From NCBI GenBank assembly GCA_020543525.1, contig JAHYIO010000001.1:3286001-3350000 (forward strand): 64,000 nucleotides of DNA, read 5' to 3'. Below the pieces are notes generated by a model. The model had not been told where the DNA came from. It ran no database searches and saw nothing but the letters and a program-made list of their open reading frames with translations. This stretch comes from Coriolopsis trogii (Eukaryota; Basidiomycota; Agaricomycetes; Polyporales; Polyporaceae). Shown here piece by piece: positions 36,747 to 48,271 of the stretch. The translations under genes were made by a program, and so were the position numbers. The stretch's first letter is position 1. Each line of letters starts with the position of its first letter.

Positions 36747-37353
36747 GAGGCCCGAGATTTGTACTGGGTCGCTTTTGCTTTGCATTGCTGTACTCGCGCT
36801 GCTGTACATTACTGTACTATATTGTACGTTCCGGCTTCGACATGGTGTATGATGTACCCCTATCCTACTGTATTCATGAGCTTTCTCGGTTTTCAAAACG
36901 ATATGGAAATAACACCCCGGCTGCCCCCCTGGATAAGTGGTTCAGAATACCTTGATGAAACGGTCGGCGGAGCTTTGGATGATGGCAGGAGCTTGAACAA
37001 CAAAGTATTCTGGACCAGAACAATCCCGTTGGAAACTTGGAACATGTCGAACGAGCGCTTGCTAGCCGGCGGTTACCGAGAGGTTCTACTACATATGATT
37101 TGTGTACTCATCTGTCTCGTACCACGACACTATTGTACAGCCGGAATCCATATTCTCTCTTGACCCAGCCTATGGCGCGCTCGTTTACTCCAACAAACTT
37201 TATCACGCACACTGACTGCTGTACCTGTCATCTATCCCAGCTGCACGCCTGGTATAAGACGCGCGAGCCCCAATGGCAGCCGCGCCAGTCTACTAGGAAG
37301 TCGACTAGACATACCTTGAGAGCCATATACAATCGGACATATAAGTCCCAGGT
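36747..37353. other. Intergenic after the array
   Basis: About 600 bp. No supported gene; could hide upstream exons of the WD40 fragment that follows. Confidence 0.4.
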
Positions 37354-37983
37354 TTGATTGTAGAGCCTCCCCATACGGTGTCCGCGACCGGCGCGTCGAT
37401 CGAAGGCCGCGTGGCTTGGGAGTTGGAGGCCGACGGAGTACCATGCGGTATCGCAGCGATCTCACCCTGTGGAGAGCTGGTCGCTTGGCACCCACTGGCC
37501 AGCGCGACGCGCCACGCCCGCCAAATGAATTCGACAACGTACACGGGATACACGATCTCCATCTCCGGGATGCTACACGGCCCCCGCCGTGGTTCGTCCA
37601 TCCGTGTACGCTTGCCACCGGCGGCGAGCAACGAGTACTTTAGGCAGATCATGGTCTTCTCGCCCGATGGGAAGTACTTGGCGGTAGGGTGCAGCGGCGG
37701 CGCGACGGTGCTGTGGAGGACGAGCGACGGGAAGCACCTCGCGACTCTCCGGGAGCACGGAGGGCGGGTGACTCTCGTCAGGTTCTCTGCCAATGGGGAG
37801 GTCCTTGTCGCGAGCGATGACGTGGGCGGTGTCTCCATCTACCACCTTCGCGACATCATCTCGAGGAATGCATCGTTCACGATGCACCCTGTCCGCTTGG
37901 ATACCACGAGGGCTGGACCGGACGGCCTAGAAATCAGGGGAGTATCTGAAAGTCCACTGGCATGTCAGTCGATATCGCTTTGA
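37354..37983 (+). pseudogene. WD40-repeat fragment, probable remnant or 3' exon
   Basis: An open frame of about 209 codons without an ATG at its 5' end (the first in-frame ATG is at 37525) encodes two to three WD40-like blades: AISPCGELVAWHP, MVFSPDGKYLAVGCSGGATVLW and RFSANGEVLVASDDVGGVSIY. A functional propeller needs about seven blades, and no upstream exons could be found with confidence. It may be the last exon of an unrecognised gene or a decayed copy of a WD40 protein. No function can be assigned. Confidence 0.5.
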
Positions 37984-38638
37984 CTGGTTGTGGAAAGTTT
38001 GCGAGCTTGTGCTCGAGCGCAAGTACGTACTTAGTACGGTCGAATGTACGATGAGGAATGCGGCGTCGTAATCCAACATGCGAACCTAATTTTCTATGAT
38101 CATAACATTGATAGAATATTAGAAACAGAACAAGACCGTTCCTTTTCCACCACAGCCAGCGGTGCCCGTCCGCAGAGAACACAAAGAGTTTCCTCACAGC
38201 TACATCCAGATTGAAAGCCTGTAATTAATCCTAGTCGCGTCGTTCAGATGCCGATCGCGAAAGGTGTGACGGGACGAGCTGCAAAGTCCTTTTATTTGAT
38301 AGATTAGCCAGTCCGTAAAGATAGTGCCTACGAACTCGAACGAGAGACAAACAGTAGTGATGCGTGGGGTAGTAGTTGGGGCGAACGGTCAATGTGAACA
38401 GACCATTGTCAATGTCATGGAGGGGTGCGCATGCGAGTGTCCGTGTGGAGTGGAAACCGAAAGACAGCGATCCACTAATAAAGTACGGGGTTGGTGTGGT
38501 ACGGTTCATGTAGGGTGACGGAAGAAAGTACGAAAGCCAAGATATGGAATAGGAACGATGTTCGTGCGCTCATGCAAGAATCCGTATTCCAAGCGTCATG
38601 ATGAGTCTGGACCGATCTCTGCCCGATAGGCAGAACGC
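37984..38638. other. Intergenic 3' of the deacetylase gene
   Basis: About 650 bp between the WD40 frame (plus) and the deacetylase stop (minus): a convergent 3' region. Nothing recognised. Confidence 0.45.
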
Positions 38639-40670
38639 TCAGAGCCTCGAAACCGCACCAACGGCCCCCACGAAGGCGCCAAACACACCAACGACAAGCG
38701 CAGTCCACACACCCTGCGAGAGGCCGCCGACAGCGCCGTTGAAGGGCGTGTACGGGTCTGCGGTCTCGCTTGCCTCCTCGCCGTCCGAAGAGCTGACCTG
38801 GTCCCCAGTGAGGTTCGCGCCATTGGGGCCGATCGGGCGCGAGGAATCCGTGAACTTGCACGACTCGGAGGTGCAGATACACTCGCCCTTGATCGGGTCC
38901 CAGAAGGGTGTCGAGCAGTTGGACGCGACTGCAAAACGAGGTGAGCGCTTGTCACGATGCCGAGCAGTCATAAAAGAGACACTCACGACGGCTACGAGGG
39001 GCAGCAGACGAAGTCGATTGAGGTGGGGCCGGGTTCGAAGGGCTTGGGGGCTCTGCAGGACAGCCGTACTATTGGGCCCCGACACAATGTCAGCTCACGC
39101 AGCAGGCAGTGGATAAAAGCTGCACGCACGCAGGTGTAGAAGGGGAAGTCGGAGAAGGGGCACAGCTCGACAAGACCAGCCTCGTTCTGAGGGATACCAT
39201 TGCAGATCTTCATCGACGGGTCGACAGCGGGCGTTGAGCACTTGAGGGGCGCGAAGTCGTTAAGCTTCGAGATCGGCGTGGGGTTCCTGACCCATGCGAG
39301 CAGTTGTTCCGAGGACACGATCCAGACTGCAATATAAACGATCAGGCTTTGACAATACGACAGGCGTGCAGCCACAAAGCGTACCGTTCTGCTGTTGTTG
39401 AGCCCAGTCGAGGAAGTCATTAATCATTTTGATGGTTGACTTCGACGCAGTGGATCCCGGGACAGAAAGCTGTCGTAGATCGTCCTGTCAACATCATGGT
39501 AGCACGCCTTCCAAGCACGTGCACTTACAGAGACGTGGATGGGGTGAGTGTAGAGGCCGAACGGTTGACGCTTGCCGTTGTAGTGTGCAGTGAACGTGCT
39601 CTTGAGGTACTCGAGAGTGGCAGTGTCGTTCACTTCGTTCGCGCCGTTCGCGGCATCCCTGTATAGGCATAAGCAAACGAGCAGTCTTCAAGACAAGAAT
39701 GACTTACAGCCAGGGGTCCATCAAATGGGGTCCGTCGATGCCACGACTATCGAACTGAGCGTACATCGGAATCTCCCAGAAGCCTGGAAGTTTGGGCTCG
39801 CCCTTGCAGATGTTCTCGACAGCGAGACAGTCATTGGCCATGCCGTTGTCGAGTGTGTAGGGCCAGTACGCATCGGTGTCGTCCTCGGTTACGGGAATGG
39901 AGGCAGACGCCGACGAGTCGTAGGTGAAACCGAGTTCGTGGAGCATCTTAAGGGTGTCGACGGTGTAGTTGAGGAAGGGTGCACGGAAGCCCTGAATGGA
40001 CGAGAGCGGAATACCGGCGAGCTGGTTGAGGGCAACAAGGTTACCGGTGACCTCATCTTTCGGCGGAGAGCCGACGTGGGTCATTCTGGGTGAGATGAGG
40101 TCGATTAAGACGTTGAATTCGAATAGCAGACGACAGAACGTACGTGTGATCCGCAATCTCGTTACCGGCAACGTACCAATCGGTGACAAGGGTGTAGTTG
40201 GTGTAGTCGATGGAGGTGTAGTACGTCATCTTGGGCTGGCAACCATTAGGGTTTTTGCGGTGTGCGAGGAACTGGTTGACGGCATCGAGCGTGAAGCTCT
40301 GGACAGCGTCATCGGCGGTGAAGACGAGAAACATGGGAGTTTCCGACTATTGCGAAGACGAACGTGTCAGTACTAGCAGGGATGCGGGAAAATGGAATAT
40401 TTCGAGGAAGTGTGGCGGACAGATCCTGTCTGGTTCGCAGGCTGCCAAAGGGGTGTGCCCAACAAGATTAAGCTTTTTGACACTTACAGGTTGAAGACCG
40501 CCAGGAGGGTCTGTGCTCGCACAGTGGCAATTAGGGAGCTTGCAGGAGTTTGGATCGCAGGAGTAACCGGCTGCTGCTGCTGAGGAGGTGGGGCCGGACA
40601 GGGAGCCCTCCTCGGCGAGGACGTAGCCCACGAGGGGGAGGACGGCTGCGAGGAGCGTTGGGGGCAGCAT
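38639..40670 (-). CDS. Chitin deacetylase-like polysaccharide deacetylase (CE4), secreted and probably GPI-anchored
   Basis: Likely removes N-acetyl groups from chitin at the cell surface. ATG at 40670 gives a signal peptide (MLPPTLLAAVLPLVGYVLA). CE4 motifs: motif 1 VFTADDAVQ (usual TFDD with Phe replaced by Ala; both Asp kept), motif 2 DHTMTHV rebuilt across the intron ending near 40089, motif 3 RAPFLN, motif 4-like YWPYTLDNG, motif 5 LYTHP. The NPNGC and YTNY blocks resemble the insect-type deacetylase branch more than classic fungal CDAs. The C-terminal region carries Cys-rich and Ser/Glu-rich spacer, then a hydrophobic end (ALVVGVFGAFVGAVGAVSRL), consistent with a GPI signal. At least six introns. 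Activity probable but untested. Confidence 0.85.
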
Positions 40671-40750
40671 GGCGGATGTCGTGAAGAGAGTCGGGGAAGA
40701 TGGGAGAAAGACGAGGGCGAGAGGCAAAGAGCGAGTGGGGCGGGAGGAGG

Positions 40751-40758
40751 GTATATAA
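40751..40758 (-). promoter_or_regulatory. TATA-like element of the deacetylase gene
   Basis: The minus strand reads TTATATAC about 85 bp upstream of the ATG at 40670. Confidence 0.45.
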
Positions 40759-41370
40759 GAGAGCGAATGTGTTGGAATGCACTGACGGCGGTCTGGAAAC
40801 GCGGGCGCCACCCAGCGCGCGCTCATCCCGGCCTCATCAGCCCGTCGACAAACACACAGATCCGCCCGACAGCCTCCTCGACGCCCAACACGGCCACGGC
40901 CTCTCCTCCAACGACGACCAGCTCGCCTCTTCCCAACCACGACCTGCCGCTTTCGTCGTCGACACCGAGAAGCAGAAGTTGCGAACGCTTCCCACATCTT
41001 GCCTCGTTCTCGACAGCTTGCACTCCGGCCTCCGAGTTCCCGCCCCGACAACTGCCCACGCGCACCGCGTCCCTCCCGCACATGGGTCTTATTAATAACC
41101 CTGAAATCCGCGCTCTTTCTGTGCACCCGGACTCGAGGCCACCTGGATACCCCTGCAGAATCCTCGAGAACGCTCATATGCTTCCGTTCAGCAGACAAGC
41201 TCGTTCTGGAAGCTTCAATCCCTCCCAACATTGGGCCATTCAAATTCCTAGAGATATTCAACCCCTTGTCATTCGGTCGGTCATCTGCATCATCTCGTGA
41301 GTAGCATTCCGTACTTCTGTACTTCTTTCTAGTCAGGCAGTGCGCTACTCAGCCTGTTATGCCTACCATG

Positions 41371-42289
41371 CATCTGTCGAGGTGCACAGTACTCGCCAAT
41401 ACATCGCATCTTCATCATGCTCTTATGATTGCATCTCCGGAGTCGACTACGACCAACGTTGCTTCTGCGCACGACAGCATGAACCGCATGCAAGAGTTGC
41501 ATGGTACCGTAGTACGGAACACTACACCGCCTCTGTCTATTGCAGGATCCAGTGGTGTCGGTTCATCCACGGTGCCAGGTAAGCAAATAAACCTTCTGTA
41601 CCGTCAATTCTTGCGCCCACCTTCCATCAATGCCTGCCGCTCAACTTCCATATCATTGCACGGCCCTCATTCATGAGGTGTATGAGCCGCATATGGCCTG
41701 GTCTCACGTGTAGCACCAAACGAAGCATGCTTGCAGCACTTTGGTAACCTCCAGCAATGTTTCCTATCGTCGACAACGATGGGCGCATGCCTGACAGAGG
41801 TACCCCACCTGGTCAATTCTGACCGACTTTGAAGTGATCACGTTTGATAGGCAGCTTCTTCGGTACTGCGCGACCACCCTAAACTCCTCACAATGGTCAC
41901 ATACGATGGTGACGCCCACATATTCTCCCCTACATCACATGGCACCTGCCCAAGCCACGACCATCGTCCTCACCCGCACCTACCGTGCCCGTCAGTGCAG
42001 ACGATCCCGCCTTCAGGGTTGTGGACGTGAGGCTAGGACTTTTGGACGCTTCCGCGAGTCGCGAGCTTTGCCATTGCTCGCTCATGGATCGCCAAGGGCC
42101 CACCGAAACGGACACCGAGCTTGGACGTGGGTAAGTAGCTTCCGAGAAGCGCGATAAGAGATGCGCTTTGTAGGGGCGCAGCGCTCTGAACAGGTCTTAG
42201 CACCATGCTCCCCTTTCTGTTCCTCTCACCTCAGCAGGACTCCGGACTCCTGGCGAGGATGGAACACAAGTGGTCGCGCCCATCGGTGA
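41371..42289 (+). CDS. Possible small hypothetical gene
   Basis: Not recognised. A first exon from ATG 41371 (MHLSRCTVLANTSHLHH...) ends before a GTAAGC donor at about 41580. A second coding-looking stretch near 41930-42130 (PSSSPAPTVPVSADDPAFRVVD, then MDRQGPTETD) ends at a GTAAGT donor, and a short last exon could stop at 42287-42289. Composition (Ser/Thr/Pro, then mixed charged) is protein-like, but the join between exons 1 and 2 is not resolved. Treat as tentative. Confidence 0.25.
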
Positions 42290-42988
42290 CATCAACGCTC
42301 GGGCATTGGCCTCCATCCTCATCAGTTCGCCTCTTGCTTCAGCTAAGATGTCGTGAACTGTAGACAGTGGCTTTCGCGTTGAATTTCATGATCATAGGGA
42401 AGATGTCGAGTGTTGGGTCTCAAATAGACATGCTGTCGCGCCCGTTGTCTCGTGCAAATTGAACCCGCCGCTACCCTACCGATCAAAGTATCGTATATGA
42501 CTTCCCGGCCTCCTTTGCACATGAACAACATGGAGCCTCGCGCTCTGTTTCTCTGAATGTCTGTGTCCAGCCCGTAACTCGAACTCTGGACCGGGTGACT
42601 CGGCTAACCCACGTGGCAGCGGAGAAGCGCCCGGCGCGCTGAAGAGAGCGACGGCGAGTCGCGTCCGGCTTTTTCTTTTCTTCAACGCACCTCACGTCAA
42701 ATTGCAGGCCGACCGATACGCAGTGGCTGGTCTGTGCCAAAACAGGGCGGAGAGATACCGGATGTCTGAGTGCTCAATTCGCTGCTCTGGGTCGCGCTGT
42801 CTTTGCCAGCATCGGCTGCCAGAGGAGCAGAGCCGGTGATTCGTACATCTCTGCTAGTCTACCACCTGATCGTCTCTAGTCTACGCTTGTCGCTCTCGCT
42901 GTAGCTCTTGGAAATCCATGCGCTTTGTTTGACCTCGATTCCACACGTTCTTGCTTGCTGTACAGGCTATCGTGAAACATACTCCAAG

Positions 42989-44215
42989 ATGCGGGCCGTA
43001 CGACGCTTCGTGGAGGGTATACGCGGGCGACAAGGGGGAAAGAAAGGGAAAATCCATGGGACATCTGCACTCGTATGTTCAGCGGAGACGACGGAGACAA
43101 CCATCCCTCCCATCTCGCTCAAGTCGGTCAGCGAGGAGATGCAGACCTGGGCAGAGAGGGCAGGCGTTGAAGTGGAACACAGGGCAGGTGTGTGGTGGCA
43201 TCCGGGAGATTTGGATCAGGCCCTGCGACAGGTACGAGACGACACGTCCGGAAGGGTTGGGCTGCAGTTTCATGGAGGAGGGTATGTCCTTGGGAGCGCG
43301 GTAGACGTGCGTTCGGGAGGATCTCGTATGTGTTCTCTACTCCTCCAGTCAGCGAGTTGCCTCGACGCCTTCTGACCGTGCGTTGCGTCACTGCAGGGAT
43401 CCCGCGAGGCGTCGTAGAGGTATGTACATGTCTGCCTTTGGATTGGTGATGTTGTTCTGACGGCGAGCAGCATGGTATTTGTTCATGCGTTCTGGGTGAG
43501 TTGGACCATCCAGATTTGCTACAGGTCGGATATACTGAAGCCGGGGTGCAGCTGTAGAATACTCCCTCGTCAATACCCAAGACGAAGAGCTCAACCGCCC
43601 ATTCCCGACCCAGATCCTAGAAGCGTTGTCCGCGCTGCATCATCTCGTGCAGGACGTGCACGTCCCGCCAGGTCGCATCATCCTCATCGGCGACTCAGCA
43701 GGAGGACATCTCGCGCTTGCGTTGCAACGCTACCTCCTGCAATGCGGCACCGAGCCTTCGCCGGGAGGCATCATCCTCGTTAGCCCCTGGTGCGATCTCT
43801 CTGTGTGAGTCTCGTCGATACCCCGTACGTCATCCATCCGTATCTGACCACGTTCTCCATTGTGATCGACAGCGAGGGGCAAGTCCTGCACGTACGCCGC
43901 CTCTTAGGTCCGCTTCCGCAGGAAGAACTGGCCAACCCGTATTTCTCCCCTGCTCTTCACGCTCCACCACCGAGGTGGCCCTCCACGCTGGTCTACTATG
44001 GCGAAGCGGAGAGCTTCAAGTCGTCGATCACTGCCCTTGCTGCAAAGCTAGCCGAGGGCGGAGCAGATGTCACGACGCATGTCGCGAAGGAGATCCCGGA
44101 ACGCTTCAGTCATGATTTCTTGCTGTTCGTGTCGGTTGAGCGTGCCTGGCCTGCGGAGGTCGGTCGTTGCTGGGAGAGGCTCAAGGTGTGGGCGGACGGT
44201 TTGACGCCCGCATGA
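42989..44215 (+). CDS. Alpha/beta-hydrolase esterase (hormone-sensitive-lipase-like, PF07859 type)
   Basis: Carboxyl-ester hydrolase of unknown substrate. Exons 42989-43325, 43397-43419 (23 nt), 43471-43495 (25 nt), 43552-43804 and 43873-44215 sum to 981 nt (326 aa). The oxyanion-hole motif FHGGGYVLGSA, the nucleophile elbow GDSAGGHLALAL and a C-terminal FSHDF with the likely catalytic His are all present. The usual acidic residue region reads YYGEAESFKSS, so Glu may replace Asp. The frame is open upstream of 42989 to a possible acceptor at 42966, so another 5' exon could exist. No signal peptide seen. Fungal relatives act on acetyl esters of sterols or on xenobiotic esters; which applies here is unknown. 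Confidence 0.8.
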
Positions 44216-44762
44216 TGAGGGATATCGCGCACTTCCGTTATTGGCGCTGTGTTGTTGGTCACGGTAATGGTTACAGTTGTGCTAAACTGCGTAGCGTACG
44301 GATTTACGGATTCAATGCTAACAGAGACGGCGTTTCCAGGGAACGCGGACGCATCCATCATCTGCTCGTCTCTGTTGGTGTGGTATCTCACTTCACCAGA
44401 TGACGCACTTGAGCGTTCACGAGCAACATCATCGAAAACATTGAGGAATCTGTAGGGCTACTTGAAGGGTGGTGTCTGGTGGTGATGTGCAGGAGCCTGT
44501 TCGGTCAAAAGGCTCGCAAACCGGTCTGTTGTCTCATTTGGCCCGCGAAGTGTCAGTGCTGTACTCTGTTAATCTCTGACACGAACAGCAACATACCCGG
44601 CGTCAGGATCTGCTGTCTAAAAGCCGTGAATCACATCCACAATGAGGACGACCATCATGACTGTTATTGACAGGCCATAAAGGCCCGTCCTTTCTGATGA
44701 TTCCTCCGTTGTCCAACGTCCTTCCAAAGGCTTGAGTTCTGCTGTACTAGGCCGGCCTTCAT
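44216..44762. other. Intergenic
   Basis: About 550 bp between two plus-strand genes. No gene or clear element seen. Confidence 0.45.
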
Positions 44763-46399
44763 ATGGTTCAGTGGCGACTCACACCATCTCCTCTACTAGG
44801 ATTACTCACCCTACTCGTCAAGATGCGCGCCACGATTAGCTTTATCAACCGAACGATAGACGACGTACATGGGGATAGTGACACTGGACGCGTCCCAGCG
44901 TACAATCCGCCGACAGAATGGCAACAGGGTGCCAGTTGTTCAATATGTAACGTCCGCCTCGATACCAGAGAGGTCTTTGATGGAACCTGGCACGACACGA
45001 CACAACACTCCGGGGATTCTCTTCCTCGTTCCATCGAGGTCACCTTCGAGGGCATCGCGGTGTACATGTACAACGCTCTTGCAAACCATGTGCCTGGAGC
45101 CGATACGATCACCGACCTCACATTTCATCTTGACGGCGCACTCGCTGGAAGGTTTTTGCATGTCCCCAACAATATAACGGAATACGAGTACCACGTACCC
45201 GTGTTCGCGAAGGAGAACCTGCCGGATGCCGAGCACAACTTGATCATCACGGCTACACCGGGATCAACGTCTTTGATCCTGTTCGATTATATCGTCTATA
45301 CCGTCGTTGAAAGCGATCCACTGTCGCCTATGCTAACGTCGGCTGTTCTCTCTGTTACTTCACAGGCATCGCAGGGTTCCAGAGTGAGTAAAATTCGCGT
45401 CTCTTTATAAAACGCGATTCCCCAGTCACATTCCGAATGCACTCCACTATAAGTCTCGAATACATCGCAATTTCCTCTGGCAAGCACTTCGTTCCGGTAC
45501 ATCGCAGACATGTTGTGCTGATTTGTGCGTGCGGCCAGATTTCCCCTGGGTCAACTGTTATACGCACGCAGACACCACACCGAACTGGATTACCATCCTT
45601 TCCTTCTGATACCGCCCTCCCGACTTCAGGACGAACGTCGATGCCCATCGGTAGTGTTGCGGGCGGCGCTGTTGGTGGTATATGCGCGATGCTCATCATC
45701 GCAGGAGCTATTCTTTACGTTCGAAAACGATACGCAGGATGTTCCCGAGTATCCTCTGCTGATAGGAAAACGGTCTTCCTGATCGACGAGGATAGGTCCA
45801 CCATACCCCCACCATCTCCGATCAGGCATAACCAATATCTATTGGCGAGACGAACATCATCTGGTAAGCTCCCAGCTGCTTAGGAAAACCACCGTCGTAA
45901 CTGATGATTTCCAAGAGTTAGCCACACGCTCTGACTCTGCACCTCAGTCCACAATGCGTCCACCACGCTCTTTAACGCTAGCAAAGTCAGGCCGGGAACA
46001 GGGTGAGCCATGCTTGCATAAGCTCTGCGAGATAGAACACGCTCTGAACTCCTTCGCGTCGGTCTACCCTTGGTAAAATATTCTCTGCCAATCACAGTGA
46101 CCACAGTGCCCCGATCGTCCGGAAGCGTGTTTGCCGAACGACCACTACGCTCACAAGGAGCGATGCGCTCTATTGATCAACGGAGCGGATCAGGGCCATT
46201 GCGCCAGAGGGAATCCGGTTTGCAAGCCATTCACAGCGTGACCAGAGTCATACCAACAGCTGGCTCACAAAGTCGCTCGAGGCCAGGAACGACCAGTAGC
46301 GTCCCCATACGCGAGGAATTGGCGCTATTACGAGCTGAGAACGCGATGCTTCGGGCAAATCTGGAGATAGATGAGGGACTTCCGCCGTATAGCAAGTGA
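44763..46399 (+). CDS. Single-pass surface protein of an uncharacterised Agaricomycete family
   Basis: Function unknown. ATG at 44763 gives a hydrophobic N-terminus (SPLLGLLTLLVKM), then an extracellular beta-rich domain with family-like blocks RTIDDVHGD, the Cys pair SCSICN, GTWHDTT, EVTFEGIAVYMYN and LILFDYIVY. The exon ends near 45384 before GTGAGT. A Thr/Ser-rich stalk follows, then a transmembrane helix (SVAGGAVGGICAMLIIAGAILY, about 45648-45720) and a stop-transfer RKRY. The cytoplasmic tail runs on to 46399 and ends LPPYSK, preceded by a Leu-zipper-like helix (EELALLRAENAMLR). Exon joins in 45385-46070 were not all resolved. The architecture suggests a membrane-anchored ligand-binding protein. 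Confidence 0.65.
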
Positions 46400-46770
46400 G
46401 CGGAGAATGGTGCGTTTTCTCATAGCACCCTCTGCAACGTCTCTTGTGAATCGTCAGTGACGGCACCACTCCAGGAATATGGAAAGTCATGGGTATTGTC
46501 ACCTCTCTTCTGACTAAGTGTATACATCACAGAATGTATATGACTCCAACGTCTACCACATTGTCCCTACCATGCTCAGTGAATCAAATGTTCCATCCAA
46601 CCTGATGGCGCTCTTATACTCAGTGAATATGCAACCGTGCTTCACAATCACTCAGGTTCTGGCTCGGTGTTTCTTGATGAATTCCGTGGGGATGCTGATC
46701 CAATACGACCCCTTGTCAGCTCGTACTCGACAACCGTGGACATGGATGTACACAATGAAGATTGCGTTAC
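46400..46770. other. Convergent intergenic region
   Basis: About 370 bp between a plus-strand and a minus-strand 3' end. Nothing recognised. Confidence 0.45.
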
Positions 46771-47283
46771 TCACTGTCCAGGCCCGGGGTACTGCACGGT
46801 GACCGGAATCCCAAAGCCAAAATTCAAGCCTTTCCGCAGGACTTCCTCCGCGAATCTTCGACCATACTCGAAGAGGTGTTCCAGCTCGATGACATGTAGA
46901 ACCTGAACCAACCTCTCGTTCGCCAGGTCAACGAGCGCCTCTTCGACCCATGCGCGACAGTCCCAGCCCGGCTTGTCCGCACGGACCCGGCGCGGGTCGC
47001 CCAACAACTCTTCAACGCTCTTGAGCCGCTTGCTCTCGACTGTTCCGAGCCACATGCGGCCTAGCATCGAGGGCGTACGCACGCACTCCGTCTTTCGGTG
47101 CTCGAGCGCCCAGTGACCGTTCTTGTTGGTGGCGTGGTAGAGCGTTGTCGTTTGCTCGAAGGAGTCTGGATTCTCCTCCCTTGGTGGGGGCGCGAGGAGT
47201 AGAGCCCAGTGAATCCTGATGTCTGAAGTCACTATTCGTGTGTTGTCATACGCAGCGAGGTAGAGGTGGAGTAGTTTGGCCAT
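46771..47283 (-). CDS. Uncharacterised fungal protein (DUF6914-like), intronless
   Basis: ATG at 47283, stop at 46771, one open frame of 170 codons. It starts MAKLLHLYLAAYDNTRIV. The arrangement resembles a small family common in basidiomycetes: IHWALLLAPP, LYHATNKNGHWALEHR, a WLGTV block, and WDCRAWVEEAL with conserved Trp and Cys. The Cys and His residues in these blocks recall papain-like folds, but no catalytic set can be claimed. Protein-like composition and family resemblance support it as real; the family name is from memory and uncertain. Confidence 0.6.
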   Translation of the reverse strand: MAKLLHLYLAAYDNTRIVTSDIRIHWALLLAPPPREENPDSFEQTTTLYHATNKNGHWALEHRKTECVRTPSMLGRMWLGTVESKRLKSVEELLGDPRRVRADKPGWDCRAWVEEALVDLANERLVQVLHVIELEHLFEYGRRFAEEVLRKGLNFGFGIPVTVQYPGPGQ

Positions 47284-47740
47284 GCTCTTCCGAGTAGTAG
47301 CAACTGGCAGGGAGTGGCGCTGGGGTATGTATATGGAGGTCTCGGACGGATTCGCGATTGATCACTCACTGTGAATGGTGACAGGTCTCAAGTAAAGTAT
47401 ACAGCATGCATGGTCGCATCGATGCAGCGAGTTTTATGCTGTTTCATCATAGCCTTTGTTGTGATTTTGTGCTCCCGCTTTGTCTGAGCTACCCTTGTGG
47501 CTTCAAGTACCGCTACTGGAGTCTTGACACAATCACGGTATTCAGTGGCCAAGTGCATCCGCTCATCAAGTACATATGAATATCTCGGTCAAGCAGACTA
47601 TTCTGTCCAGTGGTTCGTCACATACAGCGAGGATGGTACATTATCAAGTCCCACTTTCCTCACCCTGCACAACAAATCACTCTAGGGAAGCTTTGCGCTT
47701 GTAGCTACAACGGTATCCCTTCATGGGGCTATTAGGAGAC
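47284..47740. other. Intergenic
   Basis: About 460 bp between the small intronless gene and the tRNA. No gene seen. Confidence 0.45.
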
Positions 47741-47745
47741 AAAAA
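47741..47745 (-). terminator. RNA polymerase III terminator of tRNA-Ala
   Basis: A run of five T on the minus strand directly follows the tRNA 3' end. Confidence 0.8.
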
Positions 47746-47828
47746 TGGACGTTCAGGGGATTGAACCCTGGACCTCATGCAGATCGTAAAGATGCAAAGC
47801 ATGCGCGCTACCACTGTGCCAAACGCCC
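47746..47828 (-). tRNA. tRNA-Ala (anticodon UGC) with an 11-nt intron
   Basis: Decodes GCA/GCN alanine codons. Minus strand, 5' end at 47828. Acceptor stem GGGCGTT pairs with AACGTCC (one G-U). The anticodon stem CATGC/GCATG is perfect, the anticodon TGC is at 47796-47794, and an 11-nt intron (TCTTTACGATC) sits between positions 37 and 38. T-arm CAGGG-TTCAATC-CCCTG is perfect; discriminator A at 47746. The A box TGGCACAGTGG and B box GGTTCAATC fit consensus. The D-stem has one A-C mismatch (GCAC/GCGC). Confidence 0.93.
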
Positions 47829-48271
47829 TTAGACACAAAAAGATTTATAGCATACTGAGCACAGGGCGGACACGAGCGGTCCGTCGACGGGCCGACCTGG
47901 ACTTGTACTGAACGTCATGGCACTGGAGGGACGATGCGAAGGTTGTCACGGCCAGTGTGGCAGGTCATCTGCTCACTCTCAGACTCTCAACACGCTTCCG
48001 GTCCCTGGCTGCTGGTCACTCGTTGCCGCGATCCGCTATCATGTGGCCAATGCCGACTCTCAGTAATTTCGGACAATCTCAACCGCGACCACCTGACAGC
48101 GATTTCCTCTTGAGCTCCCTCAGTCTTTAGGCCGGTGGCGCGCTCATCCAACAGTCCTCGACGCGTCCCTGGTATACCTCCGGTTCGTGTCACACGCATC
48201 TCAAGGGTCATAAGACGACAGTGCGACAGTCGACTGGCTCTTTGTGACCCAGCGTACGATTTCTTGTCAGA
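47829..48271. other. Intergenic, upstream of the GH28 gene
   Basis: About 440 bp. No additional gene seen; must contain the GH28 promoter. Confidence 0.45.

Noticed and set aside
40347..41261. 304-codon minus-strand open frame over the deacetylase start and promoter
   Set aside because: Its C-terminal third is the true first deacetylase exon; the rest is Arg-rich upstream sequence lying beyond the TATA-like element and has no homology.
42541..42610. tRNA-like B-box (GTTCGAGTT) on the minus strand
   Set aside because: The bases around the loop do not form a T-stem, and no acceptor or anticodon arm was found.
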